A DNA stretch of 64,000 nucleotides from Flavobacterium glycines (GCF_900100165.1 NZ_FNEO01000002.1:1-64000), one strand, 5' to 3'. Shown: positions 34,692 to 45,347, counted from the first letter of the stretch. Translations and numbers: made by a program. The notes: generated by a model not told the origin, from the letters alone.

Positions 34692-36074
34692 ATGAAAATC
34701 AAAAAACACCTATTGCTTCTATGTCTGTTAGGCTTAAATATGCCTTGGGTTAGTGTTGCCCAAACAAACAGTCGTCCCAATATTCTCATCATTATGACCG
34801 ACCAACAAACAGCCGATGCGATGAGTATAGCCGGAAATAAAAATTTACATACCCCGGCAATGGATAAACTGGCTCAAAACGGAGTTCGTTTTACTAAAGC
34901 TTATTGCGCTCAACCTTTATGCAGTCCGTCCCGTGCGGCAATAATGAGTGGAAAAATGCCTTTTGAAAATGGTTTTATAGGGAATGCCCCTGTAAAAGAT
35001 GGACAATGGCCTGAAGATTTATTAATGATGGGTAAAATTTTTCAAAACGGAGACTATAAAACAGGCTATGTAGGCAAATGGCATTTACCTGTACCAACCA
35101 CTAAAAAAAGCCAACATGGTTTTGAATACATTGAGAACACAGACTTTTTAGATTATAATGATGCGGCAACACCTTCTTTTTGTGCTCGTTTTATCAAAGA
35201 AAATAAGAACAATCCTTTTTTACTCGTGGCTTCTTTTTTGAACCCACATGATATTTGTGAATGGGCAAGAGATGAAGATTTAAAAATGGATGTTTTAGAA
35301 GATGCTCCTCCGGCAGATCAGTGTCCGCCATTACCGGCAAACTGGCAAATACCTGCTCACGAACCCAAAATTGTTCGTGATCAACAAAAAATAGTCGGTT
35401 TACGCACCTACCCTTCTGTCAATTATACACCCGAAAAATGGCGTCAATACCGATGGGCTTACAACCGATTAGTCGAAAAAGTTGATAATTATATCGAAAT
35501 GGTATTAGCATCGTTAAAAAAATATGGTGTCGAAAAAAATACCATTATCATTTTCACCGCCGATCATGGCGATGGCAATGCAGGACACAGTTGGAACCAA
35601 AAACAAATTTTATATGAAGAAGCGGCTAAAATCCCTTTTATCATCTCCAAAATGGATGGTTCGATAACTCCCCGAACGGATGATATGTTAGTTTGCAACG
35701 GTATCGATATTATCCCAACAATATGTGGTTTCACCGGAGTACCCAAACCAACTTACTTAAAAGGAATAGACTTAAGCAAAAAAATAACCAATCCCGAACT
35801 ACAACTACGCGATACACTAGTTATTGAAACTGATTTTGCCGATAATGAAGATTTATTAGGCATTAGTGGCCGAGCTGTGATTACTAAAGATTTTAAATAT
35901 ATTGTTTACAACAAAGGAGAAATTAAAGAACAATTATTTGATTTAACCAACGATCCCGGAGAAATCAACAATTTAGCGGTAAATAAATCATACAAAAAAC
36001 AGCTTGTTGCCATGCGAAACTATTTAAAGCAATGGTGCAAAAAAAACGGAGACACATTTGATTCAGGATTATAA
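34692..36074 (+). CDS. S1-family sulfatase (formylglycine-dependent)
   Basis: This 460-residue exported arylsulfatase-type enzyme has a signal peptide at about residues 1-23. The modification motif CSPSR starts at Cys77, within QPLCSPSRAAIMSGKMP, and would be converted to formylglycine by the FGE at 18829-19956. Metal-site residues appear in ILIIMTDQQTADA (Asp near residue 36) and in IIFTADHGDGNAGH. The segment FLLVASFLNPHDICEWARDE contains another conserved His. It would desulfate heparin/heparan sulfate fragments in the periplasm. The position attacked (2-O, 6-O or N) cannot be decided by eye. It is the first gene of an operon with the DUF4962 lyase, the regulator and a DUF4861 protein. Confidence 0.92.
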   Translation: MKIKKHLLLLCLLGLNMPWVSVAQTNSRPNILIIMTDQQTADAMSIAGNKNLHTPAMDKLAQNGVRFTKAYCAQPLCSPSRAAIMSGKMPFENGFIGNAPVKDGQWPEDLLMMGKIFQNGDYKTGYVGKWHLPVPTTKKSQHGFEYIENTDFLDYNDAATPSFCARFIKENKNNPFLLVASFLNPHDICEWARDEDLKMDVLEDAPPADQCPPLPANWQIPAHEPKIVRDQQKIVGLRTYPSVNYTPEKWRQYRWAYNRLVEKVDNYIEMVLASLKKYGVEKNTIIIFTADHGDGNAGHSWNQKQILYEEAAKIPFIISKMDGSITPRTDDMLVCNGIDIIPTICGFTGVPKPTYLKGIDLSKKITNPELQLRDTLVIETDFADNEDLLGISGRAVITKDFKYIVYNKGEIKEQLFDLTNDPGEINNLAVNKSYKKQLVAMRNYLKQWCKKNGDTFDSGL

Positions 36075-36096
36075 ATCCGATTAAAAAAATAAAGAT

Positions 36097-38787
36097 ATGA
36101 TACCTAAAAAAATAGCTGTAGTAGCATTATTGATACTTGCAATCCATGTTTTCTGTCAAGAAAAGTCCGCAAACATTAAACTAACAGCAGAAAAATTACA
36201 TTCCAGAGTTCGCGAATGGCCTTATCCTGTCAATGGAATAACGGTACCAACCAATGCACCTGCCCTACTGTGGCCTGGAACTAACGGCAAAGAAATGGTT
36301 AAGCCAATGGAAAGTGGCAGTGATGTGCCTGAAGATCCAAATATTGGTAATGTGCGTTACAAAGTAATGCTTGCCAGTGATAAAAATTTCAACAACGATT
36401 TACTTAGCAGTTCAGAGCAACGTTGGGCGGTTTATCCACTACATCAGGCTTTAAGACCGGGAAAATGGTACTGGAAATACGGTTATGCTTTAAAAGGCAG
36501 CAATCAATGGACCTGGTCTGCTGTTTATGATTTTGTGGTGGATGCCAAATATGCTAATGAAAAAGTATCTCCTCCAATTAGTGAAGTATTGAAAAGAAAT
36601 GAAGGCTCCCACCCTCTTTTATGGGGTATGAACCGCATTGGGGAAGATTTTTATCGCAATAATCTGGACAATCCAGAAGCTAAAAAATTCATTGTATTTG
36701 CCGAAAAACTAATGTTGGCTCCGCTTCCTACTGAAAAACCACAAAGGGTCATAGATACTACCGGAAAAACACCATTGGAGAAAAAAATTATTATCGAAAG
36801 AATGTATCACGGTTTTGGTGATGCCGTGGGAAATCCGGTTCGTAATTTGTGTATTGCTTATCAGCTGACAAAAGACAAACGTTTTATTCTGGATGCCAAA
36901 CGCAGAGCATTAAATATTGCCAATATGAATCCTGATGGTGTGGCTACAAGGGATGATTTTACCAGTGGTGCTGTGTTAGAAGCCCTGGGTTGGTTCTACG
37001 ATGCCGGATATGATTTCTTAACGCCACAGGAAAAAGAACAGTTCAAAAATAGTATTACAATTAGAGCTAAAAGAGTTTATAATCATTTGCCTAATCGTTT
37101 TGAATTACATGTAAGTGACAATCACGTTTGGCAAATTACCTTGCGTAACCTGGCTATTGCAACGGTGGCAGTAATCAATGATGTTCCGGAAGCCAAAGAA
37201 TGGCTTACCTACATGTATGAAGTCTGGTCGGCACGTTTTCCTGTTTTAGGTACAACCGATGGAGGCTGGCATGAAGGCAATGGTTATTTCAGGGTCAATT
37301 TTAAGTCGATTATTTATTTATCACAAATGTTTGGTGACTTTAGTGGAGTCGATTATTTTAAATTACCATGGATGCAAAACCTGCCTTATTACATGTTGTA
37401 CACCCATCCTAACGGTGCTGCTACTACCGCTATAGGCGATATGTGGGAAAACGTTCCCTACATTGTAAAAGGTGAAGCCTGGTTTGCAGATGCGCTAACT
37501 TACCGAATGAATAATCCTTATTTAAATGACTATGTTAATGGAATAAAAAGATATCACCCTGATTATTTTCATGGTACAGATGATTTCCTTTTCTTTCGAT
37601 TATTGAATTATAAACCTAACAGAGAACTTCCTATTTCCTCGCCTACTCAATTGCCTAAAACCAGAAAATTTGCTGATGTAGGTGTGGTAGCCATGCACGA
37701 AAATTTAGCAAAAGCTAATAAAAGTATAAGCAGTTATCTGTTCAGTAGTCCGTTTGGATCTTCAGGACACGGTCATGCTTCGCAAAATGCTTTTACGATT
37801 AATTTTAAAGGCAAAGTACTTTTTGGCGGAACGGGTTATTACAGTAATTTTAGTGATAAACACAACCTTTTATATTACCGTACTTCTAAGGCTTACAATA
37901 CCATTTTAGCTGATAGTCTAAACCAAAAAATTGGCGAAGAAGGTTATGGTTGGATTCCAAGAGCTATTTCAGGACAACGTATTCAATATGCTTTGGGCGA
38001 TGCCAGCAATGCTTATGGCGAAATAAAAAGTGATTTCTGGTTGGATCGATTCAAACAAATTAAGCTAGTTCCAAGTAAAGAAAACGGTTACGGCGAATCG
38101 GGTGTTACTTTATACCGCAGACACCTATTGCAGCTGGATGGTGGTTATATTATTCTTTATGATGAATTAGAAGCCAATAAGCCTGTAAAATGGACCACAC
38201 AATTTCACTGTCCGTATTATACCATCGAAGGAACAAACGCTGCAAACGCCAACCAACAAAATTTTACGGTAAAAACTGATTTGGGGAATGTGACAGCAAG
38301 TGTTTTTGCGAATACTTCTTTGAAAATGAATATTCACAACAAATTTTTTGAACCAGCAGTTAATTGGAATAAAGTGACCAATGACGAAGGTCAGATTAAA
38401 GATTTTAAAGATCAATGGCATGCAGGCATTACTTCGGAAGCCAAACAAAAATTCCGATATTTAACCATTATCCAAGTTAAAGATGGAAAAACCGAAGTGA
38501 TTAAAACGCTCTCAAATAAAAGAGGGTTAACTCATGTACAAGTTGGCGATTGGGATATTCAGGCACAATTAGATGGTGAAAAAACGGCTGCATTACAGGT
38601 TATTGGTAAAGAGGCAAAATCCCTGTTTAACTATGGTGATTTAGCCGTATTTTTTCAAGGGAAAGTTTACAAATCCAGTATTACAGGAAGTTCTCTATTA
38701 TTAGAAATGGAAGGAAGTAAATTGAACAAACAAGAAGCCGTAGATGAATTACCAGATGTTGCCAAATATGACCGAAAATTAAAATAG
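36097..38787 (+). CDS. DUF4962/heparinase II-III family lyase, probable exolytic heparin lyase (PL15-like)
   Basis: This 896-residue exported protein has a signal peptide at about 1-20. The N-terminal part (about 25-160) is a beta domain typical of DUF4962 proteins. The alpha-toroid follows, with HVSDNHVWQITLRNLAIATVA and TDGGWHEGNGYFRVNF, containing candidate catalytic Asn, His and Tyr residues. The C-terminal heparinase II/III beta-sandwich begins near GHGHASQNAFTINFKGK. The architecture matches Bacteroides exo-acting heparin/heparan lyases such as the one in the B. thetaiotaomicron heparin locus, as far as I recall. It would process oligosaccharides to unsaturated disaccharides in the periplasm. 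It lies 22 bp after the sulfatase gene. Confidence 0.85.
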   Translation: MIPKKIAVVALLILAIHVFCQEKSANIKLTAEKLHSRVREWPYPVNGITVPTNAPALLWPGTNGKEMVKPMESGSDVPEDPNIGNVRYKVMLASDKNFNNDLLSSSEQRWAVYPLHQALRPGKWYWKYGYALKGSNQWTWSAVYDFVVDAKYANEKVSPPISEVLKRNEGSHPLLWGMNRIGEDFYRNNLDNPEAKKFIVFAEKLMLAPLPTEKPQRVIDTTGKTPLEKKIIIERMYHGFGDAVGNPVRNLCIAYQLTKDKRFILDAKRRALNIANMNPDGVATRDDFTSGAVLEALGWFYDAGYDFLTPQEKEQFKNSITIRAKRVYNHLPNRFELHVSDNHVWQITLRNLAIATVAVINDVPEAKEWLTYMYEVWSARFPVLGTTDGGWHEGNGYFRVNFKSIIYLSQMFGDFSGVDYFKLPWMQNLPYYMLYTHPNGAATTAIGDMWENVPYIVKGEAWFADALTYRMNNPYLNDYVNGIKRYHPDYFHGTDDFLFFRLLNYKPNRELPISSPTQLPKTRKFADVGVVAMHENLAKANKSISSYLFSSPFGSSGHGHASQNAFTINFKGKVLFGGTGYYSNFSDKHNLLYYRTSKAYNTILADSLNQKIGEEGYGWIPRAISGQRIQYALGDASNAYGEIKSDFWLDRFKQIKLVPSKENGYGESGVTLYRRHLLQLDGGYIILYDELEANKPVKWTTQFHCPYYTIEGTNAANANQQNFTVKTDLGNVTASVFANTSLKMNIHNKFFEPAVNWNKVTNDEGQIKDFKDQWHAGITSEAKQKFRYLTIIQVKDGKTEVIKTLSNKRGLTHVQVGDWDIQAQLDGEKTAALQVIGKEAKSLFNYGDLAVFFQGKVYKSSITGSSLLLEMEGSKLNKQEAVDELPDVAKYDRKLK

Positions 38788-38921
38788 GCCTATTCTTTTA
38801 AATTATAATAACATTACTTTTTTGCCCCAAATTGCCTAACTTGTTGTTCTCTTTTAACGAGAAAAATAAATATTATTTAAAAGAAAATAAGCGTAGAAAA
38901 ACAACTATAATCCACACTGTC

Positions 38922-41900
38922 ATGAGAAAAAAGATTGCTTGTATCGCACTGCTTTGCATTGCTCTTTTAGCCACTAAGAGTCATGCTCAAATGCAGGATC
39001 GCTATTTTCGTAACATTTCGGTCGATAAAGGCTTGTCGCAAAGTACTGTTTTTGCCATTAGACAAGACGCTCTGGGTTTTATCTGGATTGGTACACAGGA
39101 TGGTTTAAACCGTTATGACAGTAAGGGATTTAAAGTATATCGTCCGATAAAAAACGTTAAAAACAGCTTACAATCTTACTATATTCGAAGCTTATTTACG
39201 GATCACAAAGGACAATTATGGATTGGAGGGAATAAAGGAATCAGTGTTTATAACTATGACACCGACAGTTTTACAAACTATCAGCTGCCTCGTAGTCTGG
39301 GCGAATGGTATATTTCTTCAATTACAGAAGACAATGCCCATCAAATTTGGGCTACTTCCATTGCTGGTGATGTTTTTATGCTTTCGCCAAAAGCAGATCA
39401 TTTTATCCCGGTAAAATTCAATGCTTCATCCCATGAGATTAAAAAAATTGCTTACATCGGACTTTGGCAAAAACAAATAATTTTGGGTACAGATGTTGGT
39501 CTTTTTAAATTAAAACCCGACAGTTCTCAATTGACAAAAATTAATATTGGTGTTAAAAAAACCTATATCAATGATGTCTATATCGAAAATCAAAAAATAT
39601 GGGTGGCAACCGAAGGTAACGGACTTATTAATTACAATACAAAAAATAATAAGCTTACTGTATTACTGCATAAAACAACCGCAAACAGTATTGCTGATAA
39701 CAACATCCGATGTGTAGGTAAAGATACTGAAGGAAATCTTTGGATTGGCACATTTAAAGGCCTTTCCATTTTTAATCCTAAAGAAAACTCGTTTACTAAC
39801 TATTACCATCAAATAGCGCAACCTTATACCATCAGTCAAAATTCAGTGCGTTGCTTTTTTAAAGACAAACAAAACGGAATTTGGTTAGGCACTTATTATG
39901 GAGGTATTAATTATTACCATAAAAATGATATTAAGTTCAATTTATTGAGCCAAAACTCCGGTAAACCTTCGTTAAATGACGAAGTTATTGGTGTAATAAA
40001 ACAAGATGCAAAAGGTAATTTTTGGATAGGAAGTAATGACAAAGGGCTGAACTATTGGAACAAAAACGCCAATACCATAAGCTATTATTCGAATAGCGAA
40101 AATAATCCAAACAGTTTAAGTTCTAACAACATCAAAGCCATTGAATTTGATAACAATGCTAATATCCTGATTGGAACTCATAACGGAGGACTTAATTTAC
40201 TAAATCCTAACAATGGCGTAGTAAAGCGGTTTCTTCATGATGACAATAATCCAAGTTCCATAGCCGGAAATTTGGTTTACAGTATATTAAAGGATTCCAA
40301 AGGTCGTATTTGGGTGGGCACACGATCCGGTTTGGATCAATTTCATCCGGAAACCAAATCTTTTACTCACGTTCATTTAGACAAGGCTGGAAAACGTCCG
40401 TCATCGGATGATATTACCTATCTTTTCGAGGATAGCAAACATCGTATCTGGATTGGAACAACTAACGGTGTAACCTTATTTTATCCTGATAATATTTTGT
40501 TTGGAGACATTGGACACGGAAAACGAAGCGATGATATTGTAAATTGTATTACCGAAGATCAAAAACATCGCATTTGGATTGGAACCCGAGAAGGACTACG
40601 CCTGTATGATGAAGCCCAGGAAACATTTATTAGTTTTAAAGAAACCATCGATTTTGTCAAAGAAACAATTTACGGTATTATCCCTGACGAGGATGGAAAC
40701 CTATGGATTTCAACCAACAGAGGCTTGATAAAATTCAATCCTGACAAAGGCTCGGTTCAAACATTTGACGAAAGCGACGGTTTGCAAAACAATCAATTTA
40801 ACGAATACTCATTTTATAAGGCTAAAGATGGAATGCTGCTTTTTGGAGGAATTAAAGGGCTCTCCTATTTCTATCCGTCTATGATAAAACAGCAGGCACT
40901 TCCGTTAAAATTAAATTTTACAGCACTCGAAGCATTAAACAAAACCGTTGCTGTTAATGACGAAACCAACATTCTGGAACAGCATATTGACCAGACAGAA
41001 AGCATCGAAATTGGACCTGAATACAAACAGTTTAGTATCTTTTTTAATACCTTCAATTACATATCCTCTAATCGTACCCACTATTATTACAAACTGGACG
41101 GAATTGACAAAGATTGGCAACTTACAGATGAACTAAAGATTAGTTACAGCAATTTACCAGTTGGAAAATACAATTTGCAAATTAAAGCAATGGGACCAAA
41201 TGGTGAAATGAGTCCCATTAGAAATTTAGAAATTAAAATCCTGCCCCCTTGGTACAAAACTGGCTGGTTCATTCTGCTGTTACTGATAGTAATTGGTACG
41301 GCAACCTATATTGGTTTCAGAATGATTACGGAACGAATTAAAGCCTTACAACAGCTAAAACAAGAACGTATCGATAAAGAAAGAGTACGCGATATCAATC
41401 AGGTAAAAATGGATTTCTTTACCAATGTTTCACACGAACTTCGAACTCCATTAACACTGATATTAGCACCTTTAGAAGAATTATTAAAACTGCCTTTTAC
41501 TGATAAAGCAACCAAAAAGAAACATGAGCTGATGTTTCTTAATGCTAAAAGACTGTATAACCTGGTGGATCAGTTATTTGAATTTAGAAAAACCGAAATG
41601 GGAACACAACAGCTCAAAGTGAGTAAAAATGATATTGTGCGTTTTGTTCAGGAAGTTTACGAATCTTTCAAACCTCTTTCAGAGAAAAAACAAATCCATT
41701 TTACAAACCATTCTTCAGAAACAGCGCTTTCGTTTTATTTTGATAAGGATGCTATGGAAAAAATACTATTCAACCTGCTTTCCAATGCCTTTAAATATAC
41801 CGAAGCAGGACATAATATCAGCATTGAATTATTAAAAAAAGAAGATGAAATAGTTATAAAAGTTAGCGATACGGGTGTTGGAATCAGCGAAGAAGATTTA

Positions 41901-42986
41901 GCCAAAGTTTTTGATCGTTTTTATCAGGTAAGCAATAAAGAAATGAATTTAGGTTCAGGTGTCGGACTGGCTTTTACCAAGCGTTTGGTCGAATTGCATC
42001 ATGGAACTATTACTGCCGAAAGTACTAAAGAAGAAGGCAGTACTTTTACGGTGACCCTTCCTATTTCAGACGAAATTTATAAAAATGATTTGCATCTTGA
42101 AAATAGCATTCAGGAAGTTGCTATAATAACTGAAAAAGAGAACAATGATGAAAATTATTTGCAATTAGAAGAAAATGATGCCATAATCAATGAGATAACC
42201 CAGGAAGTTCAGGCCATCAAACTACTCATTGTGGATGACAACAAAGAAATTTTAGCCTATTTACAGGATTATTTTTCTAAAATGTATGAAGTAACGGTGG
42301 CCTATGATGGTCAAATGGCTTTGGATTTATTAGAAGTACAGCCTTTTGATATTATTATTAGCGATGTAATGATGCCTGAACTCGACGGTTTGCATTTTTG
42401 CAAACGGGTAAAACAAAACATCAATACTTCCCACATTCCTTTTATGCTGTTAACTGCCAAAACAGAAACAAGCCAACAAATAAAAGGATTGGAAATGGGA
42501 GCTGACGATTATATTACCAAGCCTTTTTCTACACAATTGTTAGCGCTTAAAATTTCAAATCTGTTGCGCTCCCGTAAACGCCTGAAAGAATACTATTCTG
42601 CATCACAAGAACTAATACCCGAAAATATTGCTTTTAATACTCTTGATGAAGAATTTTTAAAAGAGGCTATTAACATTGTTGAAGAACATTTGGCTGATTC
42701 TGAATTTACAGTAGATGTTTTCAGTAAAAAAATCGGAATGAGTCGTTCCAATCTTTATTTGAAATTAAAAGCCATTACCGGCGAATCAGCAATGGATTTT
42801 ATAAAAAGAATCCGATTCAAAAAAGCCGTTGAACTGATGCAAAGCAAACGCTACACGATTGCACAAATTACGTATATGTGTGGATTTAATTCGCCTTCTT
42901 ATTTTTCAACGGCATTTAAACAACATTACGGTTGTATGCCTAGCGAATATTTAGATAAAACCGACAACGCTAAAGAAGAATCTTAA
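38922..42986 (+). CDS. Hybrid two-component system sensor/regulator (HTCS)
   Basis: This is a 1354-residue one-protein signalling system. After a signal peptide (1-22) come two seven-bladed periplasmic propellers of Reg_prop repeats (about 25-680; repeated IWIGT/LWIG motifs), a Y_Y_Y domain (about 690-770) and one transmembrane helix (about 778-800). A histidine kinase follows with His838 in NVSHELRTPLTL and the ATP lid GSGVGLAF, then a receiver domain with Asp1148 in ISDVMMPELDG and a C-terminal AraC-type DNA-binding domain. The periplasmic part probably binds a heparan-derived oligosaccharide and activates the locus. I start at 38922, where the signal peptide begins. It lies within the sulfatase-lyase operon after a 134-bp gap. 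Confidence 0.95.
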   Translation: MRKKIACIALLCIALLATKSHAQMQDRYFRNISVDKGLSQSTVFAIRQDALGFIWIGTQDGLNRYDSKGFKVYRPIKNVKNSLQSYYIRSLFTDHKGQLWIGGNKGISVYNYDTDSFTNYQLPRSLGEWYISSITEDNAHQIWATSIAGDVFMLSPKADHFIPVKFNASSHEIKKIAYIGLWQKQIILGTDVGLFKLKPDSSQLTKINIGVKKTYINDVYIENQKIWVATEGNGLINYNTKNNKLTVLLHKTTANSIADNNIRCVGKDTEGNLWIGTFKGLSIFNPKENSFTNYYHQIAQPYTISQNSVRCFFKDKQNGIWLGTYYGGINYYHKNDIKFNLLSQNSGKPSLNDEVIGVIKQDAKGNFWIGSNDKGLNYWNKNANTISYYSNSENNPNSLSSNNIKAIEFDNNANILIGTHNGGLNLLNPNNGVVKRFLHDDNNPSSIAGNLVYSILKDSKGRIWVGTRSGLDQFHPETKSFTHVHLDKAGKRPSSDDITYLFEDSKHRIWIGTTNGVTLFYPDNILFGDIGHGKRSDDIVNCITEDQKHRIWIGTREGLRLYDEAQETFISFKETIDFVKETIYGIIPDEDGNLWISTNRGLIKFNPDKGSVQTFDESDGLQNNQFNEYSFYKAKDGMLLFGGIKGLSYFYPSMIKQQALPLKLNFTALEALNKTVAVNDETNILEQHIDQTESIEIGPEYKQFSIFFNTFNYISSNRTHYYYKLDGIDKDWQLTDELKISYSNLPVGKYNLQIKAMGPNGEMSPIRNLEIKILPPWYKTGWFILLLLIVIGTATYIGFRMITERIKALQQLKQERIDKERVRDINQVKMDFFTNVSHELRTPLTLILAPLEELLKLPFTDKATKKKHELMFLNAKRLYNLVDQLFEFRKTEMGTQQLKVSKNDIVRFVQEVYESFKPLSEKKQIHFTNHSSETALSFYFDKDAMEKILFNLLSNAFKYTEAGHNISIELLKKEDEIVIKVSDTGVGISEEDLAKVFDRFYQVSNKEMNLGSGVGLAFTKRLVELHHGTITAESTKEEGSTFTVTLPISDEIYKNDLHLENSIQEVAIITEKENNDENYLQLEENDAIINEITQEVQAIKLLIVDDNKEILAYLQDYFSKMYEVTVAYDGQMALDLLEVQPFDIIISDVMMPELDGLHFCKRVKQNINTSHIPFMLLTAKTETSQQIKGLEMGADDYITKPFSTQLLALKISNLLRSRKRLKEYYSASQELIPENIAFNTLDEEFLKEAINIVEEHLADSEFTVDVFSKKIGMSRSNLYLKLKAITGESAMDFIKRIRFKKAVELMQSKRYTIAQITYMCGFNSPSYFSTAFKQHYGCMPSEYLDKTDNAKEES

Positions 42987-43015
42987 TTTTAAAAGACTAA
43001 AAAAACAACTCACTC

Positions 43016-44146
43016 ATGAAATTTATGAAATTATTTTCGGGAATTGCTTTTATATTGCCTTTGGCCCTTTTAGCACAAACAAAAGCGATTGTAAGCATCC
43101 AAAACCATTCAGCTTTAAATTACAAAGACGCTGTGGTAGCCATAAAATGGGACGCCGTTTTACTACAATATCCCCAAATTGACACTGCTAATTTTGTAGT
43201 TCTTAATTCGGTTACTAAAAAGCAAATTCCCTATCAATTAGAACACAAAGGACACTCCGCTATTCAAAATGTATTGGTACAAACGGATGTCAAAGCCAAA
43301 TCGTCACTTACTCTTTTGATACAAAAAGGAAAACCGGAAATTTTTACTGCCAAAACTTATGCCCGCTATGTACCGGAACGTAAAGATGATTTTGCCTGGG
43401 AAAACGACCAAATAGCTTTTCGCGCCTACGGTAAAGCACTGGAAAAAGAAAAAGACAATGCTTATGGTTTTGATGTTTGGGTAAAACGCACTAACCGAAT
43501 GATTCTTAACGAACGCTATAAAAGGGCTGATTATCATACTGACCATGGCGATGGTTTAGACTATTACCATGTAGGCTTTACATTAGGCGCCGGTAATATG
43601 GCTCCATTTGTAAATGACACCATCCGTTATTCAGGAAATTATCAGCAATGGAAAATTCTGGATAACGGTCCTTTACGCACTACATTTCAATTGATTTATG
43701 ATAGTTGGAATGCCGGAGGAATAAAAATAAGTGCTACAAAAACCATTTCTATCGATGCTGGTTCACAATTAAACCGCATCGAAAACACCTATACTTTTAA
43801 CAGTGATAACACCTTGCCGGTTGTAGTGGGAATCATTCGAAGATCCGAAGCCGGATACATTTCACTGAACGAACAACAAGGAATTATGGGATATTGGGAA
43901 CCTACCATGAATGAAAATGGTACAACCGGAGTAGGTTCAATAATGACAACTCCTATTACAAAAATGTGGGTCAATAACGAACAATTATTAGCTAAAACTA
44001 CCGTTAAAAACAACGAAACTTTTATTTACTACACAGGAGCCGCCTGGGATAAAGCAGGAAAAATTACCGATGCTAAAAAATGGTTAGACTACCTGAATGA
44101 TTTTAATCAAAAACTAAAAAATCCTTTAGTTGTGAGTATCAAATAA
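43016..44146 (+). CDS. DUF4861 domain-containing exported protein
   Basis: This 376-residue secreted protein has a signal peptide ending LLAQ (about residue 20). It matches the DUF4861 family often found in polysaccharide utilization loci. Characteristic segments are YVPERKDDFAWENDQIAFRAYG, the DVWVKRTNR segment, YHTDHGDGLDYYHVG and TGVGSIM. No biochemical function is established for the family. It lies 29 bp after the HTCS gene and ends at a strong terminator, so it closes the sulfatase-lyase-HTCS transcript. A periplasmic carbohydrate-binding or lyase-like role is possible but unproven. Confidence 0.85.
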   Translation: MKFMKLFSGIAFILPLALLAQTKAIVSIQNHSALNYKDAVVAIKWDAVLLQYPQIDTANFVVLNSVTKKQIPYQLEHKGHSAIQNVLVQTDVKAKSSLTLLIQKGKPEIFTAKTYARYVPERKDDFAWENDQIAFRAYGKALEKEKDNAYGFDVWVKRTNRMILNERYKRADYHTDHGDGLDYYHVGFTLGAGNMAPFVNDTIRYSGNYQQWKILDNGPLRTTFQLIYDSWNAGGIKISATKTISIDAGSQLNRIENTYTFNSDNTLPVVVGIIRRSEAGYISLNEQQGIMGYWEPTMNENGTTGVGSIMTTPITKMWVNNEQLLAKTTVKNNETFIYYTGAAWDKAGKITDAKKWLDYLNDFNQKLKNPLVVSIK

Positions 44147-44164
44147 CTCTTATCCCATTTCATC

Positions 44165-44202
44165 AAAAGGCGATTAAATCAAAAGATTTAGTCGCCTTTT
44201 TC
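44165..44202 (+). terminator. Terminator after the DUF4861 gene
   Basis: AAAAGGCGATTAAATC and GATTTAGTCGCCTTTT form a 16-bp stem (one G-T pair) with an AAAA loop and a T tract. Confidence 0.88.
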
Positions 44203-44469
44203 AATTTAATTTGACTGCTATTTGTTTGAAACATAAAAGTGTTTTTAAACTATTAAGTTCATGAAGAAAATTAAGATTTACAGTATTCCTAAACCTCTTA
44301 ATTTTCTTCATGGTTTTCAAAAAAAGAATCTTCACAACATTTCCACTGAACCTTTAATTATAATCAGCAAAAAAATAGCCAACTAGAACCTACTCAGAAA
44401 CCTGTTATTCATGGATTTATAGCTATAAAACAAGCTGTTTACACAAATTCGAAAGTTAATTGGTAAATA

Positions 44470-44504
44470 TTGAAATACCTTTTTTGATTTCAAATATAAC
44501 TTCG
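44470..44504 (+). promoter_or_regulatory. Shared promoter module A, upstream of kduD
   Basis: TTGAAATA (44470-44477), 19 bp, TAACTTCG (44497-44504), then C-N2-TATCAAAA, the same layout as before GH88 at 20410-20444. The rest of the 412-bp gap (44147-44558) holds the preceding terminator and no gene. Confidence 0.6.
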
Positions 44505-44558
44505 CAATATCAAAACTGATAAAAACCAAAATAAATACTAATTAAAACAATAAAAACA

Positions 44559-45347
44559 ATGTCGATTAACTTATTTGATTTATCTGGAAAAACAGCACTA
44601 ATTACAGGAGGAGTTCATGGTTTAGGAATGGCTATGGCAAAAGGATTGGGACATGCTGGAGCAAAAATTGTAGTAAACGATCTTTCGCAGGAAGCAATTG
44701 ACAAAGCTATTGCCGAATACCAGTCGGTAGGAATTGAAGCTTATGGATACGTTTTTAATGTTACCGATGAAAAAGCGGTAATTGAAGCCATAAACAAAAT
44801 TGAAACGGAAGTTGCTCCAATTGATATTCTAATAAACAATGCCGGAATTATCAAAAGAACTCCAATTATTGAAATGGAAGTCGAAGATTTTACGGCAGTA
44901 ATAAATGTAGATTTAATTAGTCCGTTTATTGTTTCTAAAAATGTAGTCAAAGGTATGATTGCACGTGGTGGTGGAAAAATTATCAATATCTGCTCTATGA
45001 TGAGTGAACTAGGAAGAGATTCTGTAAGTGCTTATGCTGCTGCAAAAGGTGGATTGAAAATGCTGACTAAAAACATGGCTACCGAATGGGCTAAATTTAA
45101 CATCCAGACTAACGGAATTGGTCCGGGTTATTTTGCAACAAGTCAAACAGCTCCAATTAGAGTAAACGGACATCCATTTAACGAATTTATCATCAGCAGA
45201 ACACCGGCAAATCGTTGGGGAGATCCGGAAGATTTACAAGGAGCAGCCATTTTCTTATCTTCAAAAGCGAGTGATTTTGTAAACGGACACATTCTTTATG
45301 TTGACGGAGGAATATTAGCTACCATTGGAAAACCATCTAATGAATAA
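44559..45347 (+). CDS. kduD: 2-dehydro-3-deoxy-D-gluconate 5-dehydrogenase-type SDR (KduD)
   Basis: This 262-residue classical short-chain dehydrogenase has the NAD-binding TGGVHGLGMAMAKGLGHAG (from about residue 16), NNAG at about 92, a catalytic Ser in CSMMSE, and YAAAKGG with the Tyr and Lys. The segment GPGYFATSQTAPIRV and the C-terminal HILYVDGGILATIGKP are typical of KduD/gluconate 5-dehydrogenase. In this setting it would reduce 2,5-diketo-3-deoxygluconate, formed from the unsaturated uronate released by GH88. It is first in an operon with a transporter and NagB fusion. The isomerase kduI is not in the window. A close paralog is encoded at 61894-62676. Confidence 0.88.
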   Translation: MSINLFDLSGKTALITGGVHGLGMAMAKGLGHAGAKIVVNDLSQEAIDKAIAEYQSVGIEAYGYVFNVTDEKAVIEAINKIETEVAPIDILINNAGIIKRTPIIEMEVEDFTAVINVDLISPFIVSKNVVKGMIARGGGKIINICSMMSELGRDSVSAYAAAKGGLKMLTKNMATEWAKFNIQTNGIGPGYFATSQTAPIRVNGHPFNEFIISRTPANRWGDPEDLQGAAIFLSSKASDFVNGHILYVDGGILATIGKPSNE

